Shown: positions 16,187 through 25,113 of the stretch, piece by piece
Layout: each line of letters starts with the position of its first letter
Numbering within the stretch: position 1 is the first letter of the stretch
Assembly (NCBI GenBank): GCA_937862805.1
Contig: CALMDO010000168.1
Location: 1-41,626, forward strand
Origin: an uncultured Bacteroidota bacterium
GTDB taxonomy: Bacteria > Bacteroidota > Bacteroidia > Bacteroidales > FEN-979
Length of the DNA stretch: 41,626 nucleotides
Direction of reading: 5' to 3'
Position numbers and translations under genes: made by a program
The notes under the pieces: model-generated
Told to the model about the DNA's origin: nothing
Databases searched by the model: none
The model's input: the letters and a program-made list of their open reading frames with translations, nothing else

Positions 16187-17446
16187 TCAGATCAACTCGT
16201 GCCGGTAGGAATCCTGACGGATAAAAATGAAGAGTAGCAGGGTGAAGGCCCACAACGATGATCCTCCGTAGCTGATAAAGGGCAACGGGATGCCGATTAC
16301 CGGTAAAAGTCCTAAGGTCATCCCGATATTGATGGCAAAATGGAAGAAGAGAATGGAAGCCACCCCGTACCCATAGTAACGTGCAAAGGGAGAGCGCATC
16401 TTTTCAGCGTTCTGGATAATCCTGATAAACAATGCCAGGTAAAGTACAACTACGATCGTGGAACCAACAAATCCCCGCTCTTCTCCGATGGTACAAAAGA
16501 TAAAATCGGTGCTTTGTTCCGGAACAAAATTGTATTTCGTCTGGGTTCCCTGGAGAAAACCTTTTCCGAAAAACCTGCCGGACCCGATAGCGATGAGCGA
16601 CTGGTTCACATTATATCCTGCGCCTTTCGGATCGATTTGCTGGCCGAGAAGCACCTGGATCCTGTCCCTTTGATGTTTTTCAAGGATTTGGTTTACTCCG
16701 TAATCGATAGAGAAGATAAAAGCGGTACCAGCCAGAAAAAGGACGATGACTGTCAGGATTATTTTCAGCCTTTTTTTGATAAAAAACAGGGCCCCCATAG
16801 CAACGAGGAGCAACCCGGCCGTAAGGATCAACTTATTGACCAACAGGGCCAGGATGGCGAGTACGGGCAGGATGATCAATGCCAGAGGAACATACCCCGG
16901 CAATCCGGCCCGGTACAACACAATGATCAGAGCAACAAATACAATGGCAGAACCGGTATCGTGTTGGAGAAATACGATCAGTGCCGGGATCAGTGTAATC
17001 AACAGGGCAATGACAAGGTTTTCCGGTTTTCGGACATCTACTTCGAAAGTACTGAGAAATTTGGCCAGGGCCAGACAGGTGGCCATTTTCGCGAATTCTG
17101 CCGGCTGGATTCCAAAACCTCCGATGGCAAACCATCCTTTTGAACCACTAATCTCCCTTCCTGAAAAAATGACCAGGATGATAAAAAACAGGAAAAAACC
17201 ATAAATGAAATAGGCAAACTGAGAAAAAAATTTCGGATCGATGATCAAAGTACCCAGTCCTAAAAGGAGCGCAGCAATGATAAAACCCATCTGCTTACCG
17301 TACTTTTGCGTCAGGTCGATGATCTGGTAATGGTTTTCATCATACACAGCGGCATAGATGTTGACCCAGCCGGTGATCACCAACGCCAGATAAATTCCGA
17401 CCAACACCCAGTCAATCTTGTGAAATATTCCCCTGTGTTCTCTCAT
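16187..17446 (-). CDS. rodA: RodA, SEDS peptidoglycan glycosyltransferase (419 aa)
   Basis: This polytopic membrane protein of the FtsW/RodA/SpoVE family polymerises lipid II into glycan strands during cell elongation. Visible hallmarks are GSKGWFAIGGFGIQPAEFAK (the conserved W...G....QPSE-type loop), FLQHDTGSAIVFV (the essential Asp of SEDS proteins), FIFCTIGEERGFVGS and GLLPVIGIPLPFISYGGSS near the C-terminus. About ten TM helices and a length near 420 fit RodA. The ATG at 17446 is preferred over a TTG two codons upstream. It overlaps the 3' end of the PBP2 gene by 35 bases, the classic mrdA-rodA pairing. The two proteins act as one enzyme complex. Confidence 0.95.
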   Translation of the reverse strand: MREHRGIFHKIDWVLVGIYLALVITGWVNIYAAVYDENHYQIIDLTQKYGKQMGFIIAALLLGLGTLIIDPKFFSQFAYFIYGFFLFFIILVIFSGREISGSKGWFAIGGFGIQPAEFAKMATCLALAKFLSTFEVDVRKPENLVIALLITLIPALIVFLQHDTGSAIVFVALIIVLYRAGLPGYVPLALIILPVLAILALLVNKLILTAGLLLVAMGALFFIKKRLKIILTVIVLFLAGTAFIFSIDYGVNQILEKHQRDRIQVLLGQQIDPKGAGYNVNQSLIAIGSGRFFGKGFLQGTQTKYNFVPEQSTDFIFCTIGEERGFVGSTIVVVLYLALFIRIIQNAEKMRSPFARYYGYGVASILFFHFAINIGMTLGLLPVIGIPLPFISYGGSSLWAFTLLLFIFIRQDSYRHELI

Positions 17447-19277
17447 TTTCAAAAATTTTCCCGTTGATCAGGTTCCCGTTGATCATTCTCTCTTCGAGGT
17501 CTTTACGCGTAGTCTTCCGTTTAAGGTATTGTTCGATCATCAGACTGGCGATGGGAGCAGCCCAGGTTGAACCGAATCCGGCGTTTTCGCACACTACAGA
17601 AATCGCGATTTTTGGATTTTCGCGGGGTGCAAATGCAATAAAGATCGAGTGGTTTTTCCCGTGCGGGTTTTGTGCTGTTCCGGTTTTACCGCAAACCGTG
17701 ATGCTGTCGATGGCAGCTCCGGTAGCGGTGCCTGCCGTGACAACCCGCGCCATACCTTCGATTACCGTGGTAAAGTAAGAGGGATCGATGTTAACCGAAA
17801 GGCGTTCATTGAACGCCGGGTTCAGGCTGTCGCTTCGTCCGATGGCCCTGACAATGTGAGGGATAAAATACCATCCCTTGTTGGCAATAAGGGCTGCCAG
17901 GTTGGCTAACTGGACGGGTGTGAGTCCGATCTCTCCCTGACCTATACCCAGGGAGATGATGGTCATTGAACGCCAACGGTTCTTTCCGTGGTACTTGTCA
18001 TAATAGGAAGGAGTAGGAATGTTCCCGTTCAATTCATTGGGCAGATCGATACCCAGTTTCTTCCCGAAGCCCAGCGCGAGGACTTGTTTCCGCCAGTTTT
18101 CATAAGCAGCACGGGTGCTGCCATAGACGCGGTTATCGATGATGGTTTTAAAGACACGGCAAAAATAGGTATTGCATGATAGCTGGATAGCCATCGTCAA
18201 ATCGAGCGGGGAGGGGTGGGCGTGGCAGGCAACCATTTTGCCGTTACCAATTGAAAAACCACCCGGGCAGCCATAGCGGGTGTCGGGAGTCAGTACACCT
18301 TCCTTCTGCCCGATCAGCGCATCCACCAGTTTGAAAGTCGATCCCGGTGGATAACTGGCCATCAGCGCCCTGTTAAATAAGGGATTGTATACGGTATCCT
18401 GAAGCAAAAGGGTATAATTCTTTTTACGGATGTTCCCGACCAGCAAATTGGGGTCGTACGAAGGGCTGGAGACAATGCAGAGAATTTCACCCGTAGAAGG
18501 TTCAATGGCTACGATGCTCCCTTTCTTGTTGGTCATCAACCGTTCACCATAAACCTGCAGGTCTGCGTCGAGCGAAGAATAGAGATCGATTCCGGCTACC
18601 GAAGCGGTATCATATTTCCCCTCCCTGAAACTCCCTTTATCGCGGTTCAGCACATCAAAAACCCTGATTTTCATCCCTTTCTTTCCCCTGAGAACCTCCT
18701 CATAAGATTTTTCTATCCCGCTGATCCCAACGTAGTCGCCCGACCTGTAATAGGGATTTTTGGCGATAAGATCGGGACTGGCTTCACCAATATACCCCAG
18801 GGTATGGGCCGCGACCGAATAAGTGTATTTGCGCAGCGTACGCAATTGAACGAAAAAACCCGGAAAACGAAAAAGTTTTTCTTCGAGATAACCATAATTT
18901 TCGCGCGTGATTTGTGCTTCGAAAATGGTCGGAAGATAGGGAGAATAGTTTCGGGCTTTTTCCAGACGGCGCCGGAACTCCCCCCGGTCGATGCCGATCA
19001 GTTCACAAAGGGCAGCGGTATCCGGCTTTTTGACCTGCCGGGGGATTACCATCAAGTCGTAGGCAGCCTCATTGTAGACCAAGAGTTTACCGTTGCGGTC
19101 AAAGACGAGCCCCCGGGCAGGATATTGGGTCATGTACCGGAGTACATTATTGTTGGCTGAGAGGATGTACTTGTCAACCAGGATCTGTACATAGAAAAGC
19201 CTGATCACGAAAATGATGCCGACTATCACAATGAACCCGATAATGATGTATTTCCGGTTGGCCAATGTGCGTTCCAT
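17412..19277 (-). CDS. mrdA: Penicillin-binding protein 2, transpeptidase (621 aa)
   Basis: One N-terminal TM helix (YIIIGFIVIVGIIFVIRLFY) is followed by the PBP dimerisation domain (YPARGLVFDRNGKLLVYNEA) and a class B transpeptidase domain. The catalytic motifs are SxxK in YPPGSTFKLVDAL, SxN in MAIQLSCNTYF and KTG in VCGKTGTAQNPHGKNHS. The sequence order and length match PBP2 (MrdA), which crosslinks new peptidoglycan during elongation and works with RodA, encoded immediately downstream. The start is ATG at 19277, seven bases after the stop of a lipoprotein gene, so the three are probably one transcript. In many Bacteroidota mreB/C/D precede this pair; they are not here. Confidence 0.95.
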   Translation of the reverse strand: MERTLANRKYIIIGFIVIVGIIFVIRLFYVQILVDKYILSANNNVLRYMTQYPARGLVFDRNGKLLVYNEAAYDLMVIPRQVKKPDTAALCELIGIDRGEFRRRLEKARNYSPYLPTIFEAQITRENYGYLEEKLFRFPGFFVQLRTLRKYTYSVAAHTLGYIGEASPDLIAKNPYYRSGDYVGISGIEKSYEEVLRGKKGMKIRVFDVLNRDKGSFREGKYDTASVAGIDLYSSLDADLQVYGERLMTNKKGSIVAIEPSTGEILCIVSSPSYDPNLLVGNIRKKNYTLLLQDTVYNPLFNRALMASYPPGSTFKLVDALIGQKEGVLTPDTRYGCPGGFSIGNGKMVACHAHPSPLDLTMAIQLSCNTYFCRVFKTIIDNRVYGSTRAAYENWRKQVLALGFGKKLGIDLPNELNGNIPTPSYYDKYHGKNRWRSMTIISLGIGQGEIGLTPVQLANLAALIANKGWYFIPHIVRAIGRSDSLNPAFNERLSVNIDPSYFTTVIEGMARVVTAGTATGAAIDSITVCGKTGTAQNPHGKNHSIFIAFAPRENPKIAISVVCENAGFGSTWAAPIASLMIEQYLKRKTTRKDLEERMINGNLINGKIFENERTQGNISQD

Positions 19278-19283
19278 CCCTTA

Positions 19284-19808
19284 TCAGTGCCTTCTTAGTA
19301 CAATGGGGGGAGTCGAATCGACATTGCTCTTGTTCAAGGCACGATCGTACAGGAAAAAAACCAGTTTAATGGTGTCGTACAACGGCGCCGGATTCAATGT
19401 CAGGGTGTCGGTGATGATCCCTTTGATCGGTTTGTCTGGATAATTGGAGAGATAGGGAATCCGCGCACTGAAAGGAGGATCCAGGGATACTTTAACAAAT
19501 TGGCCCGCCTGTTTCTCATAATAATCGATCACCAGGTTATAATAGTAATTCCCGTTTTTCTGGTAGGGAGGAAGGGTGTCGGAAGATTTGAGACCGAGAT
19601 CCCCATCCCCATCGGTAAAGGTAAAAACAAGGATCCCTCTTTTCGCAACAGCGCTGGTAGTATCGAACTCAGTAATAAAATGGCTGAACCCGATTTCCGG
19701 GATCAGCGGGAAACTCTCTTTTTTGATGCAGGAGGAGAGAAGAAAGGCCCCTGTAACCAGAAGCATGCCAATCATTATGTATGCTGTCCGGTACCTGGTT
19801 CGCTTCAT
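19284..19808 (-). CDS. Lipoprotein of unknown function upstream of mrdA (174 aa)
   Basis: Starting at the ATG at 19808, MKRTRYRTAYIMIGMLLVT leads to the lipobox LLSSC, a lipid-anchored envelope protein. The mature domain is beta-rich: RGILVFTFTDGDGDLGLKSS, YYYNLVIDYYEKQAG, SARIPYLSNYP and YDTIKLVFFLYDRAL. The FTDGDGDLG acidic loop is frequent in uncharacterised Bacteroidota lipoproteins. The frame could extend 15 codons upstream, but that part overlaps the promoter at 19851-19858. The gene is only 6 bases upstream of mrdA, so a cell-wall-related role is possible by context alone. Confidence 0.7.
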   Translation of the reverse strand: MKRTRYRTAYIMIGMLLVTGAFLLSSCIKKESFPLIPEIGFSHFITEFDTTSAVAKRGILVFTFTDGDGDLGLKSSDTLPPYQKNGNYYYNLVIDYYEKQAGQFVKVSLDPPFSARIPYLSNYPDKPIKGIITDTLTLNPAPLYDTIKLVFFLYDRALNKSNVDSTPPIVLRRH

Positions 19809-19834
19809 GAGCCGGTCAATTGATGAATAAATAT

Positions 19835-19842
19835 TACCTTTG
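19835..19842 (+). promoter_or_regulatory. -7 promoter element for the LuxE-like gene
   Basis: TACCTTTG is an exact TAnnTTTG match, 51 bases before the ATG at 19894. It nearly abuts the oppositely oriented box at 19851-19858, so the two units share a compact divergent promoter region. Confidence 0.5.
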
Positions 19843-19850
19843 CAGAACGG

Positions 19851-19858
19851 CAAAAGTA
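19851..19858 (-). promoter_or_regulatory. -7 promoter element for the lipoprotein-mrdA-rodA unit
   Basis: The minus strand reads TACTTTTG, an exact TAnnTTTG, about 42 bases before the ATG at 19808. It supports the shorter start of the lipoprotein. No good -33 box is visible. Confidence 0.5.
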
Positions 19859-19893
19859 CGATATTTTCACTTTACCATACTTAAAAAGGGAAC

Positions 19894-20871
19894 ATGGAAA
19901 TTCAAGAGCATTTTTCGGAAATTTCTTCCGATGAGGGCTTTACCCGGCTGGCACTGGAAACTTTTCGGTATCAGTACCAACATAACCCTGTTTACCAGAT
20001 CTATGCAAAGACCAGGGGAACAGCCCCCGAAACAGTACAACGCGTGGAAGATATTCCTTTTCTGCCCATTGAGTTTTTCAGAAGTCACACGGTGTATTGC
20101 GGAGAGGCTCCACCACAGGCTGTTTTCCTTAGCAGTGGAACGACCGCTCCCGAGCGCAGCAGGCACAGGGTTGCCGACCTCAACACGTACCGGCACGCAC
20201 TGCTCAGGGGTTTTACCCGGTTTTACGGCCCTCCCGAAAACTTTCAGTTTCTGGCACTCACCCCGACCCCTGAACAACGGCCCGACTCTTCCCTGGTCTT
20301 TATGATCCAGACGTTAATGGACCAAAGCCTTAGCCCCGAAAACGGCTATTTTCTAACCAGCCCTTCGGGATTGACTGCACGGCTGCGTCAAAGGAGACCA
20401 CCTGAAAAAAAAGTGATGCTGATCGGCCTCACCCATGCACTCCTTAAGTTCGCTGAAGAATACCAGGGCGATTATTCACCCCTGACCGTGGTCGAAACCG
20501 GAGGCATGAAAGGGTTTCAGCAGGAAATCACACGCGAAGAGCTCCATGCCTCGCTTTCCTCTGCCTTCGGAGTGGAAAAAATCCATTCAGAATATGGTAT
20601 GACAGAACTCCTCTCGCAAGCCTGGTCATCAGGTGACGGACTTTTTTCTACACCTCCCTGGATGAAAGTGTTCCTGCGTGAGATCAACGATCCCTTTGCC
20701 TGGGCGGAAACAGGGCAGACAGGAGGGATCAATATTGTCGATCTGGCCAACCGTGAATCATGCAGTTTCATTGCTACACAGGACCTGGGCCGTTTTCATC
20801 CCGATGGCTTGTTCGAAGTCTTAGGCAGGTTTCAGGCAAGCGATGCAAGAGGTTGTTCCCTGATGATCTAA
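19894..20871 (+). CDS. LuxE-like acyl-protein synthetase / adenylate-forming enzyme (325 aa)
   Basis: The sequence follows the LuxE domain (an ANL-superfamily offshoot). It has YQYQHNPVYQIYA, VEDIPFLPIEFFRSHTVYCG, the adenylate-binding loop FLSSGTTAPERSRH, LTVVETGGMKG and the later IHSEYGMTELLSQAWS, with a C-terminal QDLGRFHPDGLFEVLGR. LuxE activates a fatty acid as acyl-AMP and carries it as a thioester. In Bacteroidota, stand-alone versions occur without lux genes and are thought to act in lipid or surface-compound synthesis. No luxC/luxD partner is present here. The product would be cytosolic. It overlaps yedK by four bases, tail to tail. Confidence 0.8.
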   Translation: MEIQEHFSEISSDEGFTRLALETFRYQYQHNPVYQIYAKTRGTAPETVQRVEDIPFLPIEFFRSHTVYCGEAPPQAVFLSSGTTAPERSRHRVADLNTYRHALLRGFTRFYGPPENFQFLALTPTPEQRPDSSLVFMIQTLMDQSLSPENGYFLTSPSGLTARLRQRRPPEKKVMLIGLTHALLKFAEEYQGDYSPLTVVETGGMKGFQQEITREELHASLSSAFGVEKIHSEYGMTELLSQAWSSGDGLFSTPPWMKVFLREINDPFAWAETGQTGGINIVDLANRESCSFIATQDLGRFHPDGLFEVLGRFQASDARGCSLMI

Positions 20872-21545
20872 AGAACGATTTCGGGATCTTCAGGCACCGG
20901 TTCATGAATAGGCGGGTCATTGTTCAACGGGGAGTTAACCCGTTTCGAAACGGGATACATCTCCATCATTTCAGCCGGACAGGGGGCCAACAGCCGGAGT
21001 AAATCCGTTTCGCTACCCCGGGTCAACCATTGATGTGCCGCTTCTGCCTGAAGAATGACTGGCATCCTGTCATGCAGTGGCGCGATCAGTTCATTGGCAC
21101 GGGTGGTGAGGATCGAGAAACTCCGGAGAAGGGGGCCGTCCTTTTTCCCCCATTGTTCCCAGATTCCTGCCATTACAAATGGCATCCGGTTTTTCAAGAG
21201 GATCCGGAAAGGCCTTTTTGTCCCCTGCCGCTCCCATTCGTAAAAACTGTCGGCCGGCACCAGACAACGCCTGTTATGAAAGGCATTTCTAAAGGAAGGT
21301 TTTTCCATTACGGTCTCCGAACGGGCATTGATCATCCTGGCTCCGGCAGAAGGATCTTTTGCCCAAAATGGTACCAATCCCCAACGCAAAAGTTCCAGCG
21401 ACCCGTCCCCTTCACCGATGATCACGGGTAAATCCTGGGAAGGGGCACAATTGTAACTGGCCTTGTACACCGCGGTCCTGACTCTTATGCCGAAACGTTC
21501 CCAGATCAACGCATCCTCCACGACAAAAGAATAACGGCCGCACAT
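20868..21545 (-). CDS. yedK: SRAP protein YedK/HMCES, abasic-site DNA-protein crosslinker (225 aa)
   Basis: The protein begins MCGRYSF, with Cys2 as the residue that becomes the N-terminal catalytic thiol after Met removal. Other hallmarks are ARMINARSETVMEKPSFRNA (Asn of the active site), RCLVPADSFYEWER (the catalytic Glu) and APLHDRMPVIL (the catalytic His). The length matches the SOS-response-associated peptidase family. Known members bind abasic sites in single-stranded DNA through a thiazolidine crosslink and protect them. It is transcribed alone. A good promoter is seen at 21577-21608. Confidence 0.95.
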   Translation of the reverse strand: MCGRYSFVVEDALIWERFGIRVRTAVYKASYNCAPSQDLPVIIGEGDGSLELLRWGLVPFWAKDPSAGARMINARSETVMEKPSFRNAFHNRRCLVPADSFYEWERQGTKRPFRILLKNRMPFVMAGIWEQWGKKDGPLLRSFSILTTRANELIAPLHDRMPVILQAEAAHQWLTRGSETDLLRLLAPCPAEMMEMYPVSKRVNSPLNNDPPIHEPVPEDPEIVL

Positions 21546-21576
21546 ATATCAATATGAATTTTATTAATTATGGGGA

Positions 21577-21608
21577 TAAAGTTATACATTTACATTGTCC
21601 AATTCAAA
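21577..21608 (-). promoter_or_regulatory. Promoter of yedK
   Basis: On the minus strand a -33 TTTG at 21608-21605 is followed by 20 bases and TAACTTTA at 21584-21577, one mismatch from TAnnTTTG. The ATG is about 32 bases downstream. Confidence 0.5.
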
Positions 21609-21619
21609 AAATAAAAGCC

Positions 21620-23692
21620 ATGCCCGAAACGCATCGGAAAAGAAGCAGGAGTAGCCGCGGCAATGCCTCTTCAGGAAGAAGAGGTTTATCCCGTCGTTCG
21701 GAATCTTTTGTTTCGAAAAACCTAATCATGCTTCTGGGATTTGTATTCATTCTGGCAAGTCTGTGGTTTGCCATTGGCTCTGCCGGAGATCTGCTGCAAT
21801 TTTTCCACTCCGGAGGAAAGCCCGAAGTGGTTCAACCTGGAAAATCCATCTCCTCACCTGCCCCGGCAACTGCCCTTGTCAGTCCCGCTTCGGAGTGGTT
21901 ATGGGTATGGGGGATAGGGGTAGCCCTGATGACCACCTTCCTTATGTATCTTGCTGTCCGTTGGCACAGGCGGGAAATACCCCAGGCACTGGTACCGGTT
22001 TTTTATGCTTTTCTGGGATTGATGGCCGTGAAGTCAGCCTGGCCGGCTTACCTTCTTTTTCCACTGATCTGGGTTTTCACCCTGCTCCTGTATTTAACCG
22101 GTAAAAAATTGGCTTTCACCACAGCCAACCGGATCAACCTGCTACTCGCCTGGCTTTTTATTTCAAGCTGGTGGGGGATTCACCTGATCGCAGAAGAAGG
22201 AACCGGACTGTTCCTTCAATATTTTCTGTTTATAGTTCCCCTGTATTTTTTCTTCTATGCATTGGGAATCAAAGGCGCAGTTCAGGGACACCGCACCTTT
22301 TCACGGTATATCTCCAACCTGGGAATCCTGATCAATATTTTTGGATTCTTCCTTCTTACCGCCCTTATCTTGAACCGTCTTGAAGCAAAAGAGTGGATAT
22401 GGCTGCTCGCACTGGTCGCCGGGGGACAGGTTTTGTTAATCCCAATATGGCTAAAAACAACTGTTCCGGATCATGATCTCTGGATTCTTTCAGGGACCGT
22501 CCTGCTGAGCCTGGTACTACCCTTACTCTATACACCACTCTTTGGGGTGTTACTTACGGGGTCGATGGCTGTCTTGTTCATGCTTTGGTCTCACTTTTCT
22601 GAAAACCGCTATGGATTGATCATCTCCCTGCTGTCGCTGGCTTTGATGGCCGGTATTTACATGGCACAGTGGGTGTTTTCATACCTGCCTGCCCTCTTTT
22701 TGAAGGATGCCCCGCTCTCCGGAACGCTCTTCATCAGGGGCCTCCTCTCCTCTCTTTTTGTAATCCTGGTGATCTATACTGTTCAGTTCCTTCTTGTCAA
22801 CACACGGGTCCGCCTTTCAAAACAGTGGTTCCGCCGTTCAAGGTATATCAGGATCATGAAGGGTATGTTGCTGGCAGTTGCTTATCTGGCAGGATTTTGG
22901 TTTGTGAACTATATTCTGATGAAATGGTGGCAGATACCTGAAGGCAAATGGCTTTCGTGGTTCCTTTGTTCTTCACTCTTTTTTCTGGTGATAATCCCCG
23001 TATTGGCCATTGGCAGGTCATCCCACCTTAAAAAAATATTATGGCTGGCGCTGATACTGACTTTATTGTGGCCTTTGACGGTTCATTTTGCTACCGTGGA
23101 TTTCCGGAATGATTACCTGTTACACGGAAAACCTTCTGCTTTTCTCTTTTATTTTCATTATGCCGGCTTATTGCTGTTAATCCTTTTATTGGTCCTCCTT
23201 CACCGGATGTTCGCGAAAACCTTCCGGGATGCCCCGATAGTCATTAATGGTATCAGGATATTCATGATTATCATGGGAATTTTCCTGTTGCTTTCAGAGT
23301 ACGACCATCTGGATCTGATCGTCCGGTACGAACATGGATTGCAGATAGAAGAAATGATAATGGAGAACCGGGCACTCCCATATTCAGTTATTTTGCTTTT
23401 ATTTTCCTCGGGGTTGATGATCCTCGGATTTTTCCGACGTGATGGAAGGTTTTTCAGGATGGCAGGGGTGGGCTTGCTGACGATCACCCTGGTCAAAATT
23501 GGTTACCTCGATATGAAAACTTTTCCGGCAGCAAGCCGGGTAGCCTTTCTTTTAGGATCAGGAGTTTTTTTGCTTCTTTTCTCCTACCTCTATCCAAGGC
23601 TCAGTCACCGGCATCGCCATCACCATTCTTCTCATCACACGCGCTCCGCCGAGAAAAACACATCCGGGAATCCTTCCGGGACAAATCCATAA
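21620..23692 (+). CDS. Large polytopic membrane protein, DUF2339-like (690 aa)
   Basis: A basic, Ser/Arg-rich cytosolic N-terminus (MPETHRKRSRSSRGNASSGR) precedes roughly 17-19 hydrophobic helices over about 580 residues. The C-terminal part (RMAGVGLLTITLVKIGYLDM, then RVAFLLGSGVFLLLFSYLYP) matches the ending typical of DUF2339 predicted membrane proteins. The tail is His-rich (SHRHRHHHSSHHT). I choose the ATG at 21620 over the one at 21554: the first 22 codons of the longer frame overlap the yedK promoter region, and an A-rich leader precedes 21620. Function is unknown; relatives are sometimes found with envelope genes. Confidence 0.65.
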   Translation: MPETHRKRSRSSRGNASSGRRGLSRRSESFVSKNLIMLLGFVFILASLWFAIGSAGDLLQFFHSGGKPEVVQPGKSISSPAPATALVSPASEWLWVWGIGVALMTTFLMYLAVRWHRREIPQALVPVFYAFLGLMAVKSAWPAYLLFPLIWVFTLLLYLTGKKLAFTTANRINLLLAWLFISSWWGIHLIAEEGTGLFLQYFLFIVPLYFFFYALGIKGAVQGHRTFSRYISNLGILINIFGFFLLTALILNRLEAKEWIWLLALVAGGQVLLIPIWLKTTVPDHDLWILSGTVLLSLVLPLLYTPLFGVLLTGSMAVLFMLWSHFSENRYGLIISLLSLALMAGIYMAQWVFSYLPALFLKDAPLSGTLFIRGLLSSLFVILVIYTVQFLLVNTRVRLSKQWFRRSRYIRIMKGMLLAVAYLAGFWFVNYILMKWWQIPEGKWLSWFLCSSLFFLVIIPVLAIGRSSHLKKILWLALILTLLWPLTVHFATVDFRNDYLLHGKPSAFLFYFHYAGLLLLILLLVLLHRMFAKTFRDAPIVINGIRIFMIIMGIFLLLSEYDHLDLIVRYEHGLQIEEMIMENRALPYSVILLLFSSGLMILGFFRRDGRFFRMAGVGLLTITLVKIGYLDMKTFPAASRVAFLLGSGVFLLLFSYLYPRLSHRHRHHHSSHHTRSAEKNTSGNPSGTNP

Positions 23693-23698
23693 ACCGGA

Positions 23699-24382
23699 CT
23701 ATTTTTTTCCTTCCACCACGATAACAATCTCACCCTTCACCGGTCTTGAATTAAACCATTCGGCCAGCTCTTTTAAGGTGCCACGGGCGATCTCTTCAAA
23801 AACTTTGGTTAGTTCACGACAAACACAAGCATTCCGTTTCTCTCCGAAATAATCCGTCATTTGTTGCAAGGATTTGACCAATCGGTGTGGTGATTCATAC
23901 AATACAATAGTTCTCTCCTCTTCAGCCAGGAAGGTAAGCCGTGTGTGCCGCCCTTTTTTGTGGGGAAGGAAACCCTCAAAAACAAAATGGTCGCAGGCGA
24001 TCCCGCTGCTGACGAGCGCGGGGACAAAAGCTGTTGCCCCGGGGAGACATTCCACTTTCAGGTTTTCCCGGATACAAGCCCTGATCAAAAGGAAACCGGG
24101 ATCAGAAATACCCGGCGTGCCGGCGTCGGTCACCAGGGCAAAGGTCTCACCTTTCAGGAGCATGTCAATGATTTTCTCAAGGGTTTTGTGTTCGTTGAAC
24201 TGGTGGTGGGCCAGTGTCTTATTTTCGATGCCGTAATGGTGCAACAATTTAGAGGTGGTGCGGGTATCTTCGGCGAGGATCACGTTCACCTCCTTGAGGA
24301 TCCTGACAGCCCTGAAGGTCATGTCTTCCAGGTTCCCGATAGGCGTGGGTACAATATAAAGGTTGGTCGGTGCCGGGTTCAT
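23699..24382 (-). CDS. rsmI: RsmI, 16S rRNA C1402 2'-O-methyltransferase (227 aa)
   Basis: The sequence contains the SAM-binding opening NLYIVPTPIGNLEDMTFRA and the family signature VILAEDTRTTSKLLHHYGI. It also has LVTDAGTPGISDPGFLLIRA and FEGFLPHKKGRH. RsmI methylates the ribose of C1402 in 16S rRNA at the decoding centre, with RsmH doing the N4 position. The start ATG overlaps the stop of the upstream response regulator as ATGA (24379-24382), so translation is probably coupled. An rRNA modification enzyme behind a two-component pair has no obvious functional link. Confidence 0.95.
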   Translation of the reverse strand: MNPAPTNLYIVPTPIGNLEDMTFRAVRILKEVNVILAEDTRTTSKLLHHYGIENKTLAHHQFNEHKTLEKIIDMLLKGETFALVTDAGTPGISDPGFLLIRACIRENLKVECLPGATAFVPALVSSGIACDHFVFEGFLPHKKGRHTRLTFLAEEERTIVLYESPHRLVKSLQQMTDYFGEKRNACVCRELTKVFEEIARGTLKELAEWFNSRPVKGEIVIVVEGKK

Positions 24383-25080
24383 TTATTCATTACCAGTTTG
24401 AATCCCACACCGTGAACGTTGATCAGCTCCACCCGCGGATCTTCCTTAAGGTACTTTCTCAGTTTGACGATATAGACATCCATACTCCTGGCATTGAAGT
24501 AACTATCATCGTTCCAAACCTCCCTGAGCGCCGTACCCCGATCGAGCACATCGTTCGCGTGCAGGCATAACAAACGGAGCAAACCGGCTTCCTTTGAAGT
24601 GAGTTTCTGCTCTTTTCCCTGAATGGTAAGGGTCTGGCGGTTGTATTCAAAAAGATAATTACCGATGGGAAAAATATTTTCTGCGGCAGCGTTTTTGCCC
24701 GATTCTTCCGTACGACGAAGAATGGCTTGCATCCTCAGTAACAACTCCTCCATGCTGAAAGGTTTGGTGATGTAATCATCGGCGCCTGCCTCGAACCCCC
24801 TGAGTTTGTCCTGTTGAAGTGCTTTCGCTGTTAGAAAGAGGATGGGGATTTTTTTGTTCAGTGTACGGATCTCGTGGGCTGCCGCGAAGCCATCCTTGAC
24901 CGGCATCATGATATCGAGAATGCAAAAATCAAACTCCTTTCGCATGAAGGTCTCTACCGCCTCCTGACCGTTAACACACAAGGTAGTGTTGTATCCTTTG
25001 GCCTCCAGGTAATTTTTCAGGATATTGCCCAGGTTGCGGTCGTCTTCTGCCAGTAACAAACGGGTAGGGTTCTTCTCCAT
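24379..25080 (-). CDS. OmpR/PhoB-family response regulator, RprY-like (233 aa)
   Basis: The receiver domain (LLLAEDDRNLGNILKNYLEA) has the phospho-acceptor Asp in FCILDIMMPVKDG, with Thr in LFLTAKA and Lys in DDYITKPFSM. The DNA-binding winged helix is at the C-terminus (LTSKEAGLLRLLCLHAN, SMDVYIVKLRKYLKED and VHGVGFKLV). It pairs with the histidine kinase encoded 33 bases upstream on the same strand. In Bacteroides the closest named pair is RprX/RprY, which I take as the family but not as a proven ortholog. The ATG at 25080 is used because the longer frame starts with TTG at 25104. Confidence 0.92.
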   Translation of the reverse strand: MEKNPTRLLLAEDDRNLGNILKNYLEAKGYNTTLCVNGQEAVETFMRKEFDFCILDIMMPVKDGFAAAHEIRTLNKKIPILFLTAKALQQDKLRGFEAGADDYITKPFSMEELLLRMQAILRRTEESGKNAAAENIFPIGNYLFEYNRQTLTIQGKEQKLTSKEAGLLRLLCLHANDVLDRGTALREVWNDDSYFNARSMDVYIVKLRKYLKEDPRVELINVHGVGFKLVMNK

Positions 25081-25113
25081 CACCTTTTTAAATTTAACGT
25101 CCAAAATACAAAT

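Noticed and set aside
16340-17143. 267-residue plus-strand open frame
   Set aside because: It is antisense to rodA, of low complexity (Gln/Asp-rich), and has no motif or promoter.
21554-21619. Upstream ATG extending the DUF2339-like gene
   Set aside because: The added residues overlap the yedK promoter region and precede a normal A-rich leader.
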